Assembly: GCF_910596095.1 (NCBI RefSeq)
Contig: NC_056548.1
Span: 16,392,651-16,456,650, forward strand
DNA from: Thunnus maccoyii
Lineage: Eukaryota > Chordata > Actinopteri > Scombriformes > Scombridae
DNA: 64,000 nucleotides
Direction: 5' to 3'
Notes under the pieces: model-generated
Seen by the model: only the letters and a program-made list of their open reading frames with translations
What the model was told of the DNA's origin: nothing
Databases searched by the model: none
Part shown: positions 40,301 through 51,127 of the stretch, in pieces
Numbering within the stretch: the first letter of the stretch is position 1
Layout: each line of letters starts with the position of its first letter
Program-made: the position numbers and the translations under genes

Positions 40301-43300
40301 CTGTTGCAGGCAATGTCATTACTCTCTAAGAGATAATGCAAAATACCTACCGCAGAGTCTCCGAGGTAAGTCAAAGATCACACACAAAGCAACAGAAAAT
40401 TTATTCAGCTGGGCTAACCTGTAAGCACCTACCACAGTATGCAGTCATTGTATTCTTGACTGTCTCACAATCCTTTTTTATAGAGATGATGTGCTTTTAC
40501 AAAATATTGTTTGTGCCAGAATATATAGAACAAATTATGCGATAAATTACACTGCCTTTATGACATATCTAACCCCCTTGACCTTTTCTGTATTTTGTGG
40601 TTAGAGCAGCATGGGCTATTAGAATTTCTTGCCACAGATAAGGATGTGTGTCTTCATAATAGTTCATATAGTGTAGTGAATGTCTTTTATACTCAGCCAG
40701 ACATTACCTATTAATGTGAAGGTCTCATCTAAGGAACTAAGAAACAAACTTAGCTGAATGGGTCCATCCAGGAAAGGATACAAGACAACTTCTACTATGT
40801 TAAAATTCTACAAAGCCCAGCAGGCTCCATTACTAAAACAAAAAAATTAAGACTTCATAAAGGTGCTTGTTTATCCAAACTGAGCAACGAGGTGAGTCAG
40901 ACAGGTACGGACCTCACTAGAGAAACTTGGGGGTAAAAATTACAAAAAAAGGTAAACAAAACAAACGGTTGCATGATAGCAACTGTTTGAAAATTAGGCT
41001 TGTGAAGACTGAGAGCACAAGAGATCCTGTAGTCTGATAAAAAGACCACTAAACTCTTCAGCCATAATGCTACATGTTGTTGCACATGGTGCTTACAGAA
41101 TCATTCTGTACAATTGTTTTGATGCAGCAGCTACAGGTATACTTGTAACAGCTGAAGGTAAAATTCAATGCTAATACAGTGCACTAGAGGTGTAACAATA
41201 CAGTCACCTCACAATTAGATACCGTACATAAGATTTTAACAAAAGAATGAATAAAAAAAAACAGGTTTAATGTTCACCTAACTTTCTTTAAGGTACAATT
41301 AAGAGTAGCTAAACAGTTTTTTTTTTTAATCTCCATGATGCATATCACATATTTAACCGTGGAATACTGTGCAACAGTATATTGTTGAGCCCGTCCTTAT
41401 GAATACAGCCAAATCAACACTGGACTAGCTTCAGAACATGAATGTTTTAGTCTTTCAGTGGGAAAACCGGAGCCTAAATTTGAATTTCATTAAAAATTAT
41501 TGTAATCATTTGAAGAAAACTGTTCCCATCCTATTTGAACAAGCTTGAGTAAGTCTGCAAACAAGTAGACAATATTCAGATGTATCAAAGAAGACCTGAA
41601 GCTACCAAAAGTGGTTCAAAATAGTTCTTGCTCAAAAAAGGTTGAATACAGTAATGAATACTGTATAAGATTTCTATTAGTCACTCTGAATTAATTTGCA
41701 AACATTTCTAAGAACTTAATTTCACATTCTCCATGGAAAGCTTTGTGTAAACTGGTGGCATAAAAGAATCTCTATTTTGCCCATTTGTATCCAGGCTGCA
41801 CCACACAATACAAAGAAAGTCAAGAGGCTTCACAGCTTTCTGAGGGCATCCTAATTTTTGAGATAACTCAATGCGTGAAAATATTTTAAAAAGTCCATCT
41901 TTATACAAGCACGAAATACTGAAGCAAAGTGCCAATTTTCACTATCAAGGACAAGATAACGTGCAGAATTAAAAGTAGCTGGCCTAGTGAGCTTATCTGA
42001 TTAAAATTTAAAAGCTGAATATCTAAGTGAACAAAGCACCAGCTTTGTGGTCTGTTTGTGTATAATTGAATGATGAGCAACGTTCCTTTTAAACCGGTAT
42101 GTGAGAGAATGCAGGTTTCTATTCCATCCATACAAACAACTGACAATTTCACTTATTAGCTCTTTGATTTAAAGGCAGAATGAGTAGGATTTGTCAGTTG
42201 CGGTTTGTAAACATAACATTCAAAGTTGGCCCCTCCTACCCGGCTCAACGACATCAGAAGCACTACACCGCAGTGCTATGTTGCTACGTTTTTATAGAGT
42301 CCTGCCCTCTAACCCTGTGCGCTGTTATTGGCTCAGGGCTACACACTCACTGCCAAAAGATTGACACCCAGAAACTTCCTGAACATAGCAAAATAAGAAA
42401 ATACATGCAGGGGGTAGAGTCTCTGCAGATACAGACACCGCCACACACTTCTAGTGGGTCATAAGTGATGATTGAGAGGGATTTTAGAAAATCCTATTCA
42501 TTCTGCCTTTAAGGAGCATTAATTATTAATATCAACTTATGTTGTATGAGACTGAGCCTTTTGGCACAGGATCTGCATCACAATTGTGTTTGTCAAAATT
42601 AAAGAAAGTTATGTGACTGAACTTTTATTAGGAGTATTAAAGGTGAACAATTGGATAATTTTCTGCGGTTGACGGTCATAGAGAAAAACTATAGTAGTAC
42701 ATCAATTTTGGGCAGAAGGCAAAGGAACATCTCGAATGAGGCACTAGCTCATCACAGAGTCAGTTTGTAACTTTTACTTGGCACCAAGCCTACTTGCTTG
42801 TTCTTTCTTGTTTAATACTAATAACATGCGTAAAATTGGTTAAAATTTGCTGGTCACACGTCAAAAAGCATGCATACTCCAAACAAGGCACTCCTTCAGG
42901 GAGTTACACATATGGGACGACAAGCTGGAATACTTACTGTGTCATCACTTCGGTAGGGGTTGAGTTTGTTGTACACCGCTTCAATAACACTTCGTCTAGG
43001 GGGGGATACAGAAATATGATTAGTTTTCACAAACATTTACAAAAAAGTGAAAAAAGACAGTGATTAAACTGACAGACAGAGTAACTTGTCATTAATGGTG
43101 TAAATCATTTTACTACAAAAGTCACTCACTTGCTGGCCAGTTCTCCACCAGGAGGGAGGTTAGGGATGCTCTCAGATGCTAACGTCCGCATTACATGGAC
43201 CAAATCTGGGACACCTTCATCCCCCTGCTTTTTGATGATCTCTGTTGGAAAACAAAATAAGATTCTTTTGGATTCATTTACAAGAACACACAGGCAGAGA

Positions 43301-46300
43301 TTTTCTAAAAATATATTTACAGTAGCAGTCAAAAGTTTGGACACACCTACTCATTCAAAGGTTTTTCTTTATTTTTACTACTTTCTACATTGTAGAACAA
43401 TACTGAAGACATCAAAACTATGAAATAACACATATGGAATCATGTAGTTAACAAAAAAGTGTTAAACCAAATGTGTTTCATATTTTAGATTCCTCAAAGT
43501 AGCCACTGTTTGACTTGATGACATCTTTGCACACTAATGGCAATATCTTAACCAGCTTCACAAGGTCGTCACCTGGAATGGTTTTCAATTAACAGGTGTG
43601 CCTCGTCAAAAGTTGTCAAAAAGGTGGAATTTCTTGCCTTCTTAATGTGTTTGAGTTGTGTTGTGCCGAGGAAGTGTTGGTGTGCAGCAAACAGCCCTAT
43701 TTGACTACTGTAGTAATCCATATTATGGCAAGACTCGACTAAGTAAGTCCATCATTTCTTGAGACATGAAGGTCAGTCAATCCTGCTCTCATGAGGACTT
43801 CCCCAGGAAAGGAAGACCAAGAGTTACCTCTGCTGCAGAGGATATGTTCATTAGAGTTACCAACCTCAGAAATCGCCAATTACCAGCACTTCAGATGAGA
43901 GCCCACATCAATGCTTCCCAGAGTTCAAGTAGCGCACACACACATCTCAACATCAACTGTTTGGAGGAGACTGTGTGAATCAGGCCTTCATGGGCGACTT
44001 GCTGCAAAGAAACCACTACTGAGGCAGACCAATAATAAGAAGAGCATTGCTTGGGCCAAGACACACAAGAAATGGACATTAAACCAGTGGAAATCTGTAC
44101 TTTGGTCTGATGACTCCAAATTTGAGATTTTTGGTTCCAACTGCTGTGTCTTTGTGAGATGCAGAGAAGGTGAACGGATGGTATCTGCATGTGTGGTTCC
44201 CACTGTGAAGCATGGAGAAAGTGTGATGGCATGGGGGGCTTTGATGGTGCCACTGTTGGCAATTTATTCAGAAGTCAAGGCACATTTAACCAACAGAGCT
44301 ACCACAGCATTCAGCAGCAACACGCCATCCCACCTGGTTTGCGCTTAGTAGGACCTTCATTTGTTTTTCAACAGGACAATGACCCAAAACACACCTCCAG
44401 GTTGCGTAAGAGCTATCTGACCAAGGAAAGTGATGGAGTGTTGCATCAGATGACCTGGCCTCCACAATCACCTAATCTAAACCCAAATGAGATAGTTTGG
44501 GATGAGTTGGACCGCAGAATGAAGGAAAAGCAGCAAACAAATGCTCAGCATATATGGGAACTCCTTCAAGACTGAAAAACCATTCCAAGTGACGACCTCA
44601 TGAAGCTGGTTGAGATATAACAAAGAGTGTGCAAAGCTACCATCAAGGCAAACAATGGCTACTTTGAGAAATCTACAATATGAAACATATTTTGGTTGGT
44701 TTAACACTTTTTTATTTACTACATAATTCCATATGTGTTATTTTTTATAGTTATTTTTTATGATAGTAAAAAATAAAAAAAACCTTGAACGACTAGGTGT
44801 GCCCAAACCTTTGATCGGTACTGTAATTTATATGTGCAACTGAAAAGCAATGATAGACTGTTATGACACTTAATGCATAATCCCACTGTGCTGTGTATCT
44901 TGTGTGTGCAACAATGTGCTGAGGTAGAGATTTATTATTGTTTTTTGTTAATATTGTATCGATTTCAATATTATCATACTTGACATTCTCCTTCATTGAT
45001 TAATACTTATGAGAGTGGCAGTAAGATAGTAATCCTGTATAATACATGTACACCCATAATTAAATACTGCTACCTTTAATACATAATTCGAAATGTTATG
45101 TTTTCTATGCTTACTGAATGTATGTAATGTAACACTCTTAGGGAGTTTTAATGGTCATTGAGGCTGCCTTTGGCCACCTACAGTACCTACTGTAGAAAAA
45201 TATTAACCAGAAAAGGGTTTTATAGACGAGTGCTTCTTGCCAGTTGTCAAGTCAGCATAAAACAACAGTTGTTAAAGTTTAATACTCAGATGAAACCTTC
45301 CTCACTTTTGACTTGCATTCTTTCAAAAAGGGCTGTCACCATGGATTGTTACAGTTATTCACTGGTTTGAGTTTTTTTTTGTTCAAAACATATTTAATTG
45401 ATGGTTATACATTTTAAACTTTTGACTCTTAAGCTTTATGAAAGTCTACTAAGTGAAATTTTCCGGTCAAAAAAAGTTATTCAGTGTGGGGGGGTCTCTA
45501 TCTTCTTCTAAGAATTAAATTTTCCCTCAAAATAATAGGACTTCAACTTACAGCACTAACAGAAATCTACCTTAAATTATCCATATACAGGTCTATTAAA
45601 GATAAGCCTGAGATGTTGTATGTGATCTGAATAAAATACATTAGACAATTACAAGACCCTACATTTAGCTATTATCAAGCAGATAACAATAACATTAGTG
45701 TTTGCCTATTTCATATTTTGTTCTTCCTGACCACAGTACATGCTCTCAGAGTGCAGTTGTTTTGCTTTGATTCACTTATGGTCTAACAGACGGGTTTGTG
45801 ATTGTCTGCCTGGCTCTACACACAGCTGTGGTATATAAACATTGGCAAACTTAATGCTCCACCCCATCAACCTAGGTGTTATTAAGTCCTACATTATTTA
45901 AAACTTGGAAAACATGGATTTTACACACTGGAAAAGGAAAATATCATAGCCAAAAGGAAAAGGATCAGGAAATCAAAGACTGAATATGTAAAAATATAAT
46001 TTTCTAGTTTCCCCCCTACCTTCTACTCTGGCCTCCAGATATTTATCCAGCTCAGCCTCCCGTTTCACCGCTTCTGGAGACACCTTTGGGGCCCCAGGAA
46101 AGCAGATTAACACAACACTCATATTGTCCCGGCTTCCCTGTGGAAAAATAAAGAACAAACACAGAGGTTATGAAAATCAACCATAATACCAAAACAGACA
46201 AGTGTGAAATAAAATCTCACTGTAGGCTTTGTGGACATGCCATACCTTGTACAAGCAGGTGTCAACAATTTCATTGCTGACTCTTTCAAGATCATCCGTC

Positions 46301-47082
46301 ACCTCTAGCCTTGACCTGACAAAGTCACACAGTTCTTCATTGGCCATGACATCCCAGATGCCATCACAAGCTAGAATAATGAATTCATCTTCCCCCTCGG
46401 ATCTCTCTATTGCATAAACTTCAGGCTCAGGAGAGACAAGCTGCTCTGTCGGGCCTTTTCCATGCACACACTTGTAGTCGAAGTCTCCCAGAGCTCGAGA
46501 CACAGCTAGGGACCCATTAACTCGCTGGATCATGACTGAGCCACCGGCATTCTGGATCCTTTCCTTCTCCAGAGGGTTGCTGGGTTTGTGATCTTGTGTG
46601 AAGAAGTGGACAGCTCCGCCCCGGCTGATGAGTCCTCGTGAGTCGCCACAGTTAATAAAGTAGACATGGCTTGGTGAAATCATCACTCCCACTGCAGTAG
46701 AGCCGCTGCGGTCCACGCCGTGCTTCTTCTCAGAGATGGTTCGCATGTGTTCATCAATCTGCAGGAATCCTGTGCGGATCCCTTTCTTCACGCTATCCAC
46801 GGAGGGGTCCTCCTGCAGAGCACTCTGGAAGTCTGAGTTGCTGGTGATGTGCTCCAGCAGGTGCTCACAGCAGTATTTGGCCACCTGCGAGCCAGCGTGC
46901 CCATCATAAACAGCAAAGAACGACCAGAGGTCGAGACCATGAGGCAAACCAATTACTGCTGTGTGTGCATCTTCCATCTCTACCCGCCAACCCTGCATAC
47001 TGCTCAGCCCATACCTCAGGTGATTACCCTCACCAAGGGAATTGTATTTTTCCATCTTTGGTTTGTCCAGAAATGCCCCCAT
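37399..47082 (-). CDS. ppm1a: Protein phosphatase, Mg2+/Mn2+ dependent 1A (PP2C-alpha)
   Basis: Metal-dependent Ser/Thr phosphatase acting on substrates such as MAP-kinase-pathway and SMAD proteins (family knowledge). Coding exons on the minus strand are 47082-46246 (start ATG 47082-47080), 46137-46020, 43241-43130, 42995-42938 and 37428-37399 (stop TAA 37401-37399). They total 1155 nt, or 384 aa, against 382 in human from memory. All junctions are GT-AG and keep frame. Motifs seen are [18 protein letters not shown] at 23-40, [13 protein letters not shown] with metal-binding D60-G61, [59 protein letters not shown] with the metal-ligand Asp near 240, and SRDNMSVV with the last ligand Asp near 283. 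The C-terminal helical domain follows and the protein ends [10 protein letters not shown] noncoding 5' exon ends at 48052. A broken Tc1 element lies in intron 3 (between 46020 and 43241). Confidence 0.95.
37430..42160. other. Large last intron of ppm1a; nothing coding recognised
   Basis: This intron (42937-37429) separates the 58-nt exon at 42938-42995 from the terminal exon that supplies nine residues plus the stop. It is AT-rich with short homopolymers and no transposase or RT coding sequence. The acceptor before the last exon is TCTCTTATCAAG|GACTCT, with a pyrimidine-rich tract. Confidence 0.6.
42173..42508. mobile_element. TTAA-flanked MITE in a ppm1a intron
   Basis: The terminal inverted repeats are AGGCAGAATGAGTAGGATTT (left) and AGGCAGAATGAATAGGATTT (right, read inward), 19 of 20 identical. 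Both ends abut TTAA (42169-42172 and 42509-42512). The 336-bp element has no transposase. It lies in the intron between the coding exons at 42938 and 37428. Confidence 0.88.
43320..44823 (+). mobile_element. Tc1/mariner-type DNA transposon, inactivated, inside ppm1a intron 3
   Basis: A 1504-bp element is bounded by TA dinucleotides (43318-43319 and 44824-44825). The left end starts CAGTAGCAGTCAAAAGTTTG and the right end, read inward, starts CAGTACCGATCAAAGGTTTG. The inverted repeats continue about 55 bp with mismatches. Orientation of its gene is opposite to ppm1a. Confidence 0.93.
43766..44576 (+). pseudogene. Tc1 transposase, frameshifted remnant
   Basis: Transposase segments are spread over three overlapping frames. 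The N-terminal DNA-binding part ([20 protein letters not shown]) is in one frame near 43798-43860. The part from [16 protein letters not shown] through [20 protein letters not shown] (first catalytic Asp) is in a second frame at about 43950-44133. The part from [20 protein letters not shown] (second Asp) through [20 protein letters not shown] (Glu of the DD34E triad) is in a third frame ending at a premature stop (44573-44575). At least two frameshifts plus the early stop mean no active enzyme. The part before 43766 is also degraded. Confidence 0.9.
44830..45990. other. ppm1a intron DNA; nothing recognised
   Basis: AT-rich sequence between the Tc1 element and the 46020-46137 exon. No coding or repeat signature was recognised apart from short homopolymers. 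Confidence 0.6.
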
Positions 47083-48051
47083 TGTGTCCCTCTTAAAACC
47101 TACAAAACAAATGAAAAGAAAGACATCTATATTCAAGACATGGTAGAAAATTTTCTGTTTTAAAATACACCCAACAATTAAAGAACTTTGTGACAATTTA
47201 CAGTGTCTAGTTATTTTTCACAGGCATGTTGGAGAAAATCAGAATAATCTTCCCAAAAATATACATACTGTACGTCTAGTGTTAAACAGGGGCACACATC
47301 TTTCTATATGAATTGGGTTAAGGCCAACAGCACGTCTTCCATCCATTCGTGTCAAAAGATTAGCATCAGCAAAGAGTTCAGGCTGCCTGCTCAAGTCTAA
47401 AAATAGTAGACCTGTGTCCACATTTCGGCTACATATTAGGAGCACTGCTGGTGTGGATCAAATTGAAACGCCCTTTTAACCACCGGCTGATCAAGTTTAA
47501 TATTTAAAGTAATGACACGAATTATTATTATATTATATTTTGAATTCATCATTGGGCTCATCTCTCTGACCTTCGCAATGCAGAGCACTTCAACATACCA
47601 GCAAGTCGGGTTAGAAAATGAGTTAAATCTTTCGTTACATGCATGCAGAGCTAACGTTACCAGTTACTCGATAACCAGCCACAATTACAAGAGACTTGAC
47701 AAATCAAACAGTAGCTAATGCTAACGTTGTGGTAAGTTAACGTTAAAGCTCATTTACATCATACAACCGTTAAGTAAAGGGATCTTTTTGCAGCTGGATT
47801 AACGGGAAGGAAAGTTAGCTATGTAGCAAGTTTAGCCCACAACCCAAATAAACAAACAGCCTTGCCTAGTTGCGGGCCTTGACCCTTGTCCCTCGCAGCT
47901 AACTTTGACAGGCCTCCCTCTCACGTTGAGGCAAGCAGAGCCCTCGGCCTTGCTAACATACCGTCGCTGAATGCTAACGCGGCTAGGCTAAGCCAACTGC
48001 CCAACGTCCCTCAACAGTTACTGGCTCGAGAATAAACATTTTATGACTTAC

Positions 48052-48250
48052 CAAATATCCGAAATACCAGTTGACAGCAACAGAAGCTGCGACAGTGACT
48101 GGCCGCAGTTCACACCAGGGAGGGTCACTTACAACGACGGAAAGTAGGGGAGTTTGCGGCGGATCAGCTAAGGCTAGCTTGGCCAGTTAGCTAGCAACGA
48201 GCAATCGTCACTCAATGCTCATATAAATCGTGTCAGTGCGGAGGTCCCTC
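48052..48250 (-). promoter_or_regulatory. ppm1a non-coding first exon and promoter region
   Basis: A good minus-strand splice donor (TTTG|GTAAGT, exon end 48052) lies about 950 bp upstream of the acceptor TTTTGTAG|GTTTTAAG (exon start 47099) that carries the start codon. The surrounding 47900-48460 sequence keeps CpGs, unlike its flanks, and has a plus-strand G-run cluster at 48343-48362 that could form a quadruplex. The exact start site is not visible. The upstream limit given is a guess. Confidence 0.5.
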
Positions 48251-48599
48251 TTGGCGTACGCCCCTGATGCATTACATTATCTCAGCTGGCGACCTAAAGT
48301 ATATTCTAACAGATTTTCTTGGAGATTTGTGTGGCCGAGACAGGGGGGAGGGGAAGGGGGGGCTGAAACGTCCGTCCCAGCCTCTCCACTTGACAGCTTG
48401 ACAGCTTGCTAGCTAACGTTAGCCGCTGAGGAGCGCAGGACCCGGATGTTGCAGGTTGCGTACTCGAAAATATGACATCATCCCACAAGAGTTTTGTTTT
48501 TTCTCCAATGAAGGTTGTTTGGGTTTTTTCAATTTTATTAACAGCAAAGTAATGTTACAAGACAAACAACAGTACAGAGTATTGGGGGGCAATACTATA

Positions 48600-48778
<179 letters not shown>

Positions 48779-48802
48779 AATCACTGTGTAGAATGATACA
48801 TG

Positions 48803-49110
48803 TTCAGAGTTTGACACTTTAAGGCTGTTGTCTCATTTAGTGGAAAGTTACTCTGTGCTCATTAAAAATCCGATTTTAAGGGGTGTATGCCTAAGAGCAG
48901 GATTTATGACATCACAACTATAGTTTGGAGCTAATCCTGGTCCAATATCCAATTTACACAAGTGTGATGTGGAAACTTGAAGCCTCCAGTGCACATACAC
49001 TGAGAGAGGACTTGGACAGTGAAGTAGGAGACATCTTGTGTCCAGCATTTAAACTTTTGTAATTTTTAATGAGGGACAAGGAGGAGATGTAATTTTAAGG
49101 ATTTTAACAA
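48803..49110 (+). repeat. Local interspersed repeat, copy 1
   Basis: It starts CAGAGTTTGACACTTTAAGG and contains ATGACATCACAACTATAG, TTACACAAGTGTGATGTGGA then AACTTGAAGCC, and GACATCTTGTGTCCAGCA. Copies are at 49793-50130 (same orientation) and about 52030-52330 (opposite orientation). There is no coding content and no clear TIR. The family is unknown to me. Confidence 0.7.
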
Positions 49111-49198
49111 TATAATTTAACTTTTTTGTGGAAAAAACATATCAGACACAAATTATTATGCAGAGTAGAGTATTTTATATACATCTTAAAACATATGG

Positions 49199-49223
49199 TG
49201 GGGGGTGGGGGGGGGGGGGGGGG
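49199..49223. repeat. G-run (G-quadruplex-prone)
   Basis: A stretch of nearly pure G interrupted by a single T at 49206. It lies between ppm1a and dhrs7. The assembled length of such runs is often inaccurate. Confidence 0.85.
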
Positions 49224-49529
49224 ATCTTTAAGTTAAAAAGAAAATGAAAAGAGAGTAGCATGGTCTGAGAGATATTACATTATTTACAATGACTATTTAC
49301 AATGATTATTTACAGCACTCCAACAATTATTCACAGAGCTTCTAATGAAGTACTGGAGCAGAAGTTGGAAGGAGATATTGCACATAAGAAAAGAAACAGA
49401 TATTGCACCATCAGGGTATGGATATTGCAACACTAAAACAGTAAGCCACTGGGGAAAAAAAGCCAGTGTACCAGCATGTTATATATATAGCTGAACTGAT
49501 ATATGCATAGCCTGCACATCATGACATAG

Positions 49530-49792
49530 ATCACATCGTGACATAGATCCATAAAAACCTCCAGCAGCAGCAGGAACAGCTTCTTTCCAGAGGCTGTTGC
49601 CCTATTAAACAGCTGAACTGTTCTGTTATCAAACTGGACTACTTTGTGTATTTATTTATTTTATTTTATTATTATTATTATTAGCTTTCTTTTATTCTAT
49701 TTTGATTCTTCTATGTTGCTTTTGTGGGAGCAAACGCCAAGACACATTCTTTGTATGCTGCATACTTGGCTAATAATTTGATTCTGATTCTG
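49530..49792 (+). mobile_element. LINE 3'-end fragment ending in GATTCT repeats
   Basis: The wording CAGCAGCAGGAACAGCTTCT, TTTCCAGAGGCTGTTGCCCT, then ATACTTGGCTAATAATTTGA followed by TTCTGATTCTG matches the 3' untranslated end and tandem tail typical of fish L2/RTE-like LINEs. It is 5'-truncated. The tail ends exactly where repeat copy 2 begins (49793). Confidence 0.65.
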
Positions 49793-50130
49793 CAGAGTTT
49801 GACACTAGAAGGCAGTTTTCACATTAATCTGCTGAAGGGGGAAAGTTTCTCTGTCCCCACTGAAAACCTGAGGTTAGGGCGTGTACCTACGAGCATGACT
49901 GGTGACATCACAACTATTTTGGAGCCAATCGAGGTTCAGTATGTAACTTACACAAGTGTGATGTGGAAACTTGATGCCTCATGTGCACATACACCAAGAA
50001 TGGACTTTACAGTGAAGTAGCAGACATCTTGTGTCCAGCAGTTAAATGAAAAATATTTGCATATTCATATTCTGGAATTTTTACTGAGGGATAAGGAGTA
50101 GGAGTATGCCAATTTGAAGGACTTTAATAA
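49793..50130 (+). repeat. Local interspersed repeat, copy 2
   Basis: It starts CAGAGTTTGACACTAGAAGG and contains GTGACATCACAACTATTTTG, then GAGCC, TTACACAAGTGTGATGTGGA, and GACATCTTGTGTCCAGCAGT. It is similar to 48803-49110 along most of its length and to 52030-52330 in reverse. Confidence 0.7.
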
Positions 50131-51012
50131 GATAAGATAAGAGTTGGCATTTTTTTCAATAAGGTCTCCAGACACATTTTTCCATCTCTCTCTTGGTTAT
50201 AAGGAGCTTTATTTACTGCACCAATGCACATTTTAACATGGTGACCATAGGTTATTTTGGTCTCTCCTCTGAAATTAGTTTGGAAACAATAATCACTTTT
50301 GGAGAACCAGTAAGCCTCTGTGTGTAACCGTTGTGGTTGAAGTTCATTATTGCAAAAAAGCCGACATTCACTGCAGAGACAAAATCAATGTCAAGATAGA
50401 CAGACAGACAGATTGCTCTATTACCTGATCTTGACGCCCTGTTATGAGGAGGGGTCCTGCTTCAAAATCTAGTTTTAAGACCTTCATTGTTTCAGTTGAT
50501 ATATGGATATATGGTGCATATTCCTAAATTAATGGATTTTGATTGAACAACATTAACCTGGGGCCATTTAATATTCCACAGGAAAACTGTACATGTTTTA
50601 CAAAGAGGGGGAGAAATGGAGGGTTAATGGAGCTCAGCAGCAAATTTTGCTGCAGGCTTGCAGGTTAATATGACTGATTAATATGATTAATATAAAATCT
50701 ATTTTTACCTCAGGACAGCTGAAGTCAGTGGTTCCCAAACTTCTCACGTCAAGACCCCTAAACTGACACAAATTAGACCACGGGCCCCATTTGATGAGAT
50801 TTTTGCCTTTAGATGTTTTATTACAGAAAGTGTACGCTGTTGGCTTAAGTAACCTACTTGGGAATCCATTCCCCCTGTGTAATGTGTGTTTATAATTGAT
50901 AGTTGTTATCAAAGACACATTTAAAATGATAACTATTGATAGCTAACTCATCTTCATCATCTTCCACTGCTGCTGCTGGGAAGTGCCGAACTTTAAATGT
51001 GAAAATATCAGA

Positions 51013-51021
51013 CCGGAAGTG
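51013..51021 (+). promoter_or_regulatory. ETS/GABP-type site in the dhrs7 promoter
   Basis: CCGGAAGTG lies 107 bp upstream of the dhrs7 ATG. ETS-family sites of this form are typical of TATA-less housekeeping promoters and usually sit close to the start site. No TATA box is evident. Confidence 0.5.
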
Positions 51022-51127
51022 AGGTAATATCCTTTTAGCTACTGTTTTGTTATGGTTCAAACCTGATTATAGTATTTAACAGAAGTCCTAAATAAGTCTG
51101 TGTCGTGAAGCTTCATTTGCAAAAACA

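Noticed and set aside
46849..47163. 104-codon plus-strand frame
   Set aside because: Antisense shadow of the ppm1a exon that carries the catalytic domain.
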